NCBI GenBank assembly: GCA_965153455.1
Contig: OZ234500.1
Span: 15,251,579 to 15,315,578 of the forward strand
Length of the DNA: 64,000 nt
Source: Sphagnum compactum
Lineage: Eukaryota > Bryophyta > Sphagnopsida > Sphagnales
Direction of reading: 5' to 3'
Shown: piece by piece, positions 57,015 through 64,000 of the stretch
Position numbering within the stretch: position 1 is the first letter of the stretch
Layout of the letters: every line of letters starts with the position of its first letter
Program-made: the position numbers and the translations under genes
Notes under the pieces: generated by a model
The model's input: only the letters and a program-made list of their open reading frames with translations
The model's database searches: none
Told to the model about the DNA's origin: nothing

Positions 57015-60000
57015 GATGTAATGTAACCTGAACCTGAATTCTTGGTGGAGTTATACCGATGATGGTGGTGCTGTAGACGTTTGATGGTATTGTCGTGAAG
57101 ATCATGAGCTCAAAAAAATCGACTCAAATGATTGTGTGTTATTTTGTAGCTGATACCTTAGCTTTGCTCTCATCATCCGAGGACATGGTGTTGTCCCATG
57201 CCCCAAAATTTTGTAGCAATACAAAGCATTAGCTACAAAGTTTTAACATAACCTATGTAATTAAATGCAATCGTAATGGAAAGGTATCGGATACATTTGT
57301 ACGCAGTACATACGATTTGAAGAATACGGCGCGTCAATAAGGATGAACGGCGACGGACGGACGTCAATGGACAAATGCCGGTGGACGGAAAGGGCCGAAT
57401 GAAAAAAATCGGGCAAATGGACGTTGACGAAACTGCGACGAACGACGGTTGTGACAACAATGGCGACGGACGGTGATGACAACGGACGGCGACTACGACA
57501 ACGATGGCGACGGACGACGATTTCGACGGTAATGGCAATGGACGGCAATGGTGACGAACGGCAACGGACGATGACTGCGTCAGCAACGATGCTGCAGTGC
57601 GATCTGCGTCTATGAGCTCTATAGCCTTAGCATGTAGAAGAGAAAAGAAGAATTTTTTTCTTCTACTTCGTGGTTTAAAAAAATAAAATAATTTTCTTCT
57701 TCTTCTTCTAGAGCTGTTACAAGGGCAACTCATTACGTGATTGTAAGCTCAAAAACACATAAGAGTGCACAACCCAGATGTTAACCTCAAAACCCATGTA
57801 CAAGGAAAGCAAGTGTATGTGGGGTTGCGTCACCTGGTGCAAATCTTGTACTGCAATCAAACCTTGTGTGTGTGTGTGTACATGCTCCCAAGACCTAAAG
57901 CTAGCAATAAAATAAGCTTTGGAGCTACTTGCTCCGTTCTCCCTCGCTTACGTTGCTGCTAGTTATGGTTGTTGTTCCTGTTGTAGTTGAAGTACAAGAG
58001 TAGAAAAAGAAGAAGAAGTAACAGCAACTCAAGAACACAAGAAACCAGCAAGCAAAAGAAAACCCAAGAAACTCAAAGCCAAAAAGGAGAAAGAGACCAA
58101 GAAAAATTTGCCGCTTATAATATCAATTACTGAACATTGAAGTCATTTATGTTACAAAATGTGTGTGTAATTCAGTAGTCCTTGTTCACTAAATTAGTGA
58201 ATTCACTACTTTCCAATTAATCCATGTTTATTAAGACCAGTGAATTCACTCAAAATCTAATGAAATCACTTGGCATACATGGACACCTTTTGTTGGAAAT
58301 CCATTTCATTAAAAATTATTATTACTTATGCAACATGTAAAACCAAATACAAATCCAAAAATTACATGCCAACACAAACCCACCAAAAAAGAAATAAAAA
58401 CTACATTAATGTTTCGTGGTGGTTCATGATATTATTGTCGCATGTGTGCAAAAAAACATGTTTAAAAAATGTAAGTTCATTTCACTTGCATCACTTTAAA
58501 CAAGTAGAATAATTCTTGAAAATTGTTGGTTTTGGTTATATTATATAATAAAATGAAGATATAAAAACTAGTTTTTAAAAGGTATATCACATAAATCGAA
58601 AGTGTTTCCTAACAACACAAGGAATGAATTTTATTAATGGTTTTATAGGTTTCACCAATAAATCATTTTACCAATATTTGATGTCATTGGTGTGAAAAAT
58701 GTAATATTTAGAACAACAAATATGAATCTTTGAAACCTTTTTGCAAAAGTTGACTAAATTTTGCATAAAAATTTCAAAAGCCACACAATTCCAAATGCCA
58801 AACATTGAAGTAGCAAAAAAACGTCATGAATTGTCCATGAATCAAATTGTTAACTATGTTCTCAAGAGCTTAAGTTCGTAGAAGATAAAAATTGTTGGGT
58901 AAAAGTGAATGAAAACATGAGAAATTACATAATGAAAGGACTGCCTAGTGGAAGATAATCTTACCTTCTAAGCAATAAATCAAAGAAGTAGAAAACAAGC
59001 ATTTTCCAATAGTTTTCAAATTTCAAGGTGGGTATTGGAAGGGTCGGACTTAGGGTACCTTCTTGCCACGTCATAGTGCCTCTATAGGCTAGTGATTCAT
59101 GGCAAACTTGATGCTTTCACCCTCCAAAAATTGTTACCCTCATATTGTTGCTTTTTTATTATATCTTATATTACCTTCCTATTCTAGTTGGCAATCAAGT
59201 ATGAAGAGATGAGAGAAATAAAATATTAGGCTGAAAGCTACAATCTTTTGTATCAAACTACACCGAATACTTTCCTGGTATCAAAAAGTCAAGACAAGAC
59301 AAAAAAAAAAAAAAAGTTACCTTCCATATTTCCATGGAACACATGTATCCTTTCCCTTATTTCGAATACATTTTTTCACCATTAGTCCTCCTCCTAATCT
59401 TCAAGAAACAACTAAAATGGAAGAATGAGGAACCACACAAGAGAGAATGAACAAAAAGAATTAAGAATGTTTTCCACCCACACAAGGTCCCCATCACTCG
59501 GGAAGTTACAAAGACATTTTGTCCTACAAAATAAACTCTTATCCTAATCTCCTTCAGAAGTCCCTAGTTGACTAACAAAACTTGTGCCAATCATTTTTTA
59601 TCATCGAAAACTATCTACTCCCATAATATCATCTCCTAATAAGTAGGAGACAAATAAATGAATATCTTCAATTATTAACTAAAAATTTATTAAGATGCCC
59701 ACTAAATGAACAAGACAAAATTATTTTCCTATTAACATTTTAAAAAAAAATCCACTCTAAAATTAAGTTCTAATAATTTTACCTTGAAAATAACAATAAT
59801 TATCATAGATAACACAAACCCCCAACACATCTAGATGCCAGCCAAACTTACCATATACATCCATCTTGGGTTTACCTTGGGGCTCCCACAACTTGTGGAC
59901 CCATCCCATATCCTCATTTCTGATCTTTTATTGGAGCCATGAGTCAATGAGGTCCTCTGTTCTTGACCTCTTGCAGCTGAACTAGTTTCTTGTGACTTAC

Positions 60001-61160
60001 AGAGCGGACCCACATTTTCCCAAGCATATTTTGACCGACATAATCTTCCAAAGCACATCCCCAGAGACTTTGCAGGCACTCCAAGGTTTGAGGAGCAAGT
60101 TCCAACTACTACCCACATAATCTTCCGTTCAAGCCAAGAGAACGCCCTTATGGACACTCTGTGGTTGTTTGTGAAGCAGCCTTTTTCTCTTTCTTTTCTC
60201 TTGGCTGAACAAATTGTCAAAAGCCTGACACAGGTTTGATTTTTTGGTGACAATTTTCTTTAGGGTTATTCTCAAAAACAAGTTGTTGAGGAGATTTCTG
60301 GGGGAATTCTAAACCCCTCATGTATTAATAGAAGCGTGAATAAGTACCCCTAACAAATGGAGAGTCCAAATTGAGAGACTATTTGCAAAGCTTTTTTTAA
60401 TTTTTAATGTGACGATAATAGAGAAAATTTAGGGCAAATATAAGAATTTTATTAATTGTAATTCTCTTTGACAAAGTTAGTGTTGCTTTATGTTCAAATT
60501 GTGCAAACTAACAACAATAAATCCAATTGAAAAATAAAATAAAATTACTAAACAAACAAGCAAAAAAATGCAAACAAGCCAAAAAAAAAAAAAAACACAG
60601 AAAATCTTAATTAAAAAAATCTAGTTGACAAAATAGACAAACTAATAATGAAGCTCAAACTCAATGTAAATTATCACATTAAAACAGATTAAAATCACAA
60701 CCTTCTTCAAGTCTAATAATGCACGATAGAGCTTAAAACAACCCATTTAAAAAAATTTAAAATAATTGACATCTCTAATCTAGTACACATCTCCTCCTCT
60801 CAAAATCGGACTTGTTTTCTGCAACTCATCATTGAAGCTCATGTGCATTTTACACTCATCCAATCTCCAACTCACTTCACCCATTTTGTGCAAAATTTGG
60901 GAAGAAATTAGTCCCAGTTTGTGTAACAACTTCGTCTGTGGTCTAGTCTAATTTGTGATCTGGTAGCTGCTGCTGCTGCAATTTCTGCAAAGAAAATTCA
61001 TTGCAGCATTATCTTGCAGCTAGTAGAGACTCAACCCCGTCTGTGTCATTTGATCTGCTAGCAAGATCTTACTATTGTGAGAGCTGCGCAAGTGGTAATT
61101 TCATTGCTTCATCGGATCTCTAGTAGAGAGATTAAGCTCCATCTGGTGCTTCACAGTGGG
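57015..61160. other. Spacer with simple repeats, no supported gene
   Basis: 57320-57600 is a degenerate GACGG/ACGACGG-rich tract that opens frames on both strands. Short GT and GAA runs lie at 57867-57880 and 57997-58017. 58100-60850 is AT-rich. A 140-codon minus-strand frame at 60253-59831 is Cys- and Ser-containing but lacks any family resemblance. 60960-61160 has CTG/CAG-rich stretches that may be the 5' leader of the next frame. Confidence 0.45.
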
Positions 61161-61718
61161 ATGAGAATGACAGGAGGATTAGGTAGGAAGAAGATGGTAA
61201 CGGTACCAACAACTTCGTTGCAGTTAGTGCTGTTTGTGTGTATTTTCGTAGCAGGACAAGCTGTAGTGATGGGAGTGAGCTGCTCCAGGAGCTGTGCGCA
61301 AGACGAATTGCAGCAGCCAAGGGAGTCGAGGAGCTGGTTGCAGCAACAGCTTTCGTTGCAGTCGTTGCAGTCGTCCAAGAGTGGATTAATATTTTCTAAT
61401 GCGTCGCGGAGTATGTATGCTGCCAGCTGCATATTAAGCTTCCGTTGCCGTGATAATCACTGCCGTGATAGCCCCCCCATGTCGACAAGATTCATGCTTG
61501 ATCGCATTCATACTGAGCTCGAATATGCAGGTCGATCTGCATCGGAAATCATCTCTGATCTGCCGAAAGCCGGGGAAGAATGTAGAATCAGCTTCGAGAA
61601 ATACCGCGAGTGTGACGCCACTACTACTGCGCATTCTGTGATGTCTCACATCTGGTCCAATCTGAACATTCGACTTTGGAAATACTTTTTCATGGTATTT
61701 GCGGTTCCTGTGTGGTAG
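61161..61718 (+). CDS. Candidate secreted cysteine-containing protein, unknown family
   Basis: A frame of 185 codons from ATG 61161 to TAG. The N-terminus has basic residues then a strong hydrophobic segment (LQLVLFVCIFVAGQAVVMG), a plausible signal peptide ending before VSCSRSC. The mature part has about seven Cys (two near the start, three in ASCILSFRCRDNHC, two in EECRISFEKYREC) and a Gln/Ser-rich stretch. It ends in an aromatic hydrophobic tail (KYFFMVFAVPVW), which might instead be read-through into an intron. The 5' side has CTG-rich leader-like sequence. I recognise no family. Two further in-frame ATGs (61167, 61194) could serve as start. Confidence 0.4.
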   Translation: MRMTGGLGRKKMVTVPTTSLQLVLFVCIFVAGQAVVMGVSCSRSCAQDELQQPRESRSWLQQQLSLQSLQSSKSGLIFSNASRSMYAASCILSFRCRDNHCRDSPPMSTRFMLDRIHTELEYAGRSASEIISDLPKAGEECRISFEKYRECDATTTAHSVMSHIWSNLNIRLWKYFFMVFAVPVW

Positions 61719-64000
61719 TAGAGCTACCTCCTGCTCGTGTGCAAAGGGATCTGCGGAAAAAAAATTCTTCTTCATCGACCGTTCTAGCGCTGAATTACCA
61801 GCTAGCCCCTTAATCATGCACTCCAGTGGCGTAATTTGCTCGGGAATAAGTTATAGATTCAAGCATGAGATTGCGAAAAATGACATGTATGTAAAGAGTC
61901 AGAGATCATAGTTTGTATGTGAAGCAAGTCTCTGCAAAAAATAGAAATTTAAGTAGCGCACGGGGGACTAGATCAGCCGTGAATGAAAGAAGAAATTAGG
62001 AGGTGCAACGGCAGACCCTGGTGACATTCAATATTGATCTGGACCTTTGGGTCGACTCAAGATGCTCTTGTCAGCTTATGGGGCTGAGCTTGAGAGCGAA
62101 TTATATGTAGTTCGGGAGACAACAAAATCAGACTCAGGAAGCTCCTGCACCCAGTGTTCTGTTGGGCGGTGGTAGAGAGTAATCGTGTTGCCTTGTAAAT
62201 TAGTTATAGATCTTCTCCATGATGTTGTGTTGAACCTCTCTAGACTTGATATATGTGTTTCATTGATCCAGCTGCTTGCTTGTGATCAGTTAGTTAGTTC
62301 CAGATTGATCAACTGCTGTTGTAGTAAGCTTCAAGAAGCTGGAATTTGTTGATTCAAAGAGATCAAATATAAGCCAAGAGTTGCAATGGGAGCCTTGTGT
62401 CTGCTTGTAAATTATGGCCCGTGGAGAAAATTGGAAAAACTTGGGTGGAGCAAGAGTTGGGAGCTCCTCAGACCGAGTCTCCAGCAATGCCAAAGAGGAG
62501 GAGGAGGAGGAGCATGATTTTGTAACCTCCTGGGATGATTTTTGCAATCTGCAATCTTCAAAAAGAAAGCAGCAATGCTCCCCCTGCGACCTTCAGCCAA
62601 GAGAAGAAAGAAGAAGGAAGAGGAGGAAGTCTAAGGAAGAGGAGGATTTATATGGATCGTTTTTAAAACCCTAAATTAAATTAAATTTGAAATTGACATA
62701 AATAATGATGAACTATTAAAAACCCTATGGGAACATATTAAGAGCTATTAAAGGGAGAAAAAATAGTTGATCACCACACTGCTAGTGTGAAGTAACATGG
62801 AGCCCAAGTATATATAGAATGTAATTTCTATGACAATATAGTATGTGTCAAGCTTGTAGTTTGGACATTCCAAACATTTGCTATAATATCATGTGTATAG
62901 CTAGGGTTTGGGGGGTGGTTTAAAATTTTCTCAATAAAATTTTTGGGTTTTTTTTCATTCTTATCATATCCTTTCTCCATCATCCTTGTTTATGATTAGC
63001 ATTGTGCTCTTATTTTCATTTCAAAAGAAAACACATATTGGATTTTTTTCATGGTTTTCTTAGTTATGAATAATTTTCATGGGTTTCATTTTCACATTGG
63101 TCTACATCTTCACAATAAAATATTTGTTCCTTTTTTCAATTGCATAACCATTATTTTTTTCTTTACTCCTACTCGACATGATTACCTTGTTGGTCTCTTA
63201 CTCTAGGTTTGTGTGTTCATTGTCATCGTCTTCTTAACTATTCCTCCTGGCCATGATCACCTTGTTGGTCTCCTAGTTGTGGTTCCTTGTTTATAATAAG
63301 GTTTTTTTTTTTCTTGGTTCCTTTGGGACATGATTCTCGGCACTCATCATTGTTTCTTGCTTCTATGTTCCTCTCGATCATGATCACCTTGTTAATCTGT
63401 TGGCCATGATTCATGGTGTTCATCGTCATTGCCTTCTTTTTTGTTTCTTCTAATCTTAATTATCAACATTATTTGATCTAATAATTGTCTTGTTGTTTGA
63501 ACTTTTATTTTAAGGTTTAAAGTTTAATTTCATGGAGGACTTAAATCTTACTGAAAAGCTAATCTATTCTAGTGAACTTCCATTGAAAGTTCATTATCAT
63601 GCCCAAGTTTTACATTAGGTTCCAATGTAGCAATAAGCACAACACCAATCAAAATTTTTATAACCATGGATGTTGTAGCCCAATGGGCTTTACTGAGAAA
63701 ACAATGAGATTATTGGAAAACCAAGAACTATAATGTCACAACTTGGGCATTCTTTGCACCTATTAAGGGATCTTCTTATGAGGTAAGTTCAAATAAAACT
63801 TAAAAAAATTAGTTTCGCTTAATTTATGCCTTGTCAAAGCATTGTAACAATCTTAACTTTTTTATAATACACATTTTTTTCTTTACATTGTTTCCAATAA
63901 TGCAGGGCATCTTTCATCAAAGTTGATTATTTGGAACCTACCATAACCTACCTAAAACCTCAAATCAGCTTGATTTTTCAAAAATAAATAAAAAATAATC
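61719..64000. other. Downstream flank, no supported gene
   Basis: 61719-62660 stays relatively GC-rich; a plus frame at 62414-62674 encodes a Glu/Lys/Arg-rich low-complexity peptide without homology. On the minus strand a TATAAAT at ~62650 is followed by a CT-rich tract, which could be a promoter for a leftward transcript, but no convincing protein follows. 62700-64000 is AT-rich and empty. Confidence 0.4.

Noticed and set aside
57233-57733. 166-codon minus frame and overlapping frames, Arg/Ser-rich
   Set aside because: It comes from the degenerate GACGG/ACGACGG repeat tract; composition is that of the repeat and no domain is present.
59831-60253. 140-codon minus frame with several Cys
   Set aside because: No signal peptide, no domain, no splice-supported extension, and it is surrounded by empty AT-rich DNA.
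62414-62674. Plus frame rich in Glu and Lys/Arg, resembling a nuclear protein tail
   Set aside because: The charge comes from GAGGAG/AAGAAG purine runs; no homology, and no plausible upstream exon was found.
1-64000. CRISPR arrays, bacterial operons, rRNA genes, organellar insertions
   Set aside because: No short regularly spaced palindromic repeats, no ribosomal-RNA-like or organelle-gene-like sequence, and the gene structures are eukaryotic.

Overview
The window is nuclear DNA of a land plant. It is AT-rich, its genes have GT-AG introns, and it carries plant-type mobile elements: a Tourist/PIF-Harbinger MITE with TTA duplications, Ty3/gypsy elements (one primed by initiator-Met tRNA), a MULE with a SWIM finger, and a pogo/CENP-B-like transposase. 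The species cannot be fixed from sequence. The transposon families and long AT-rich spacers suggest a non-flowering plant (bryophyte, lycophyte or fern), but that is only an impression.

Three host genes can be assembled exon by exon, and most of the rest is transposon-derived. (1) Minus strand, 4506-6198: a DNL zinc-finger protein (Zim17/Tim15/HEP family, mitochondrial Hsp70 escort), two exons, with a 293-bp MITE in its intron. (2) Minus strand, 20622-21915: a 69-residue QCR9-like subunit of mitochondrial complex III, three tiny exons. (3) Plus strand, 44634-46689: a 313-residue desiccation-related protein of the PCC13-62 type (ferritin-like fold, signal peptide), three exons. A fourth candidate at 61161-61718 encodes a possible secreted cysteine-containing protein that I do not recognise.

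Layout: 0-4.5 kb AT-rich spacer; 4.5-6.4 kb Zim17; 7.56-14.30 kb a Ty3/gypsy element with two ~1.07-kb LTRs whose RT/RNase H has been deleted; 14.3-20.6 kb spacer and dispersed repeats; 20.6-22.1 kb QCR9; 22-27.9 kb spacer; 27.9-32.3 kb two oppositely oriented halves of a pogo-like transposase; 33.6-33.8 kb a 33-bp minisatellite; ~34.1-43 kb a MULE-like region with a decayed transposase (+), a convergent C2H2 zinc-finger pseudogene (-) and arrays of a TATTGC-containing repeat; 44.5-46.7 kb the desiccation gene; 48.87-~57.0 kb a minus-strand Ty3/gypsy element; 57-64 kb spacer with the secreted-protein candidate.

The most striking object is the 48.87-57.0 kb Ty3/gypsy element. Between protease and reverse transcriptase it carries a complete but decayed cytosine-5 DNA methyltransferase domain with motifs in canonical order I-IV-VI-VIII-IX/X. 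Its integrase ends in a complete C4HC3 PHD finger where chromoviruses carry a chromodomain. A retroelement with both a DNA-methylation writer and a putative histone-mark reader would be an unusual self-marking system. This copy is dead: it has stops, frameshifts and substituted integrase catalytic positions. Many of its stops could be explained by C-to-T change at methylated cytosines.
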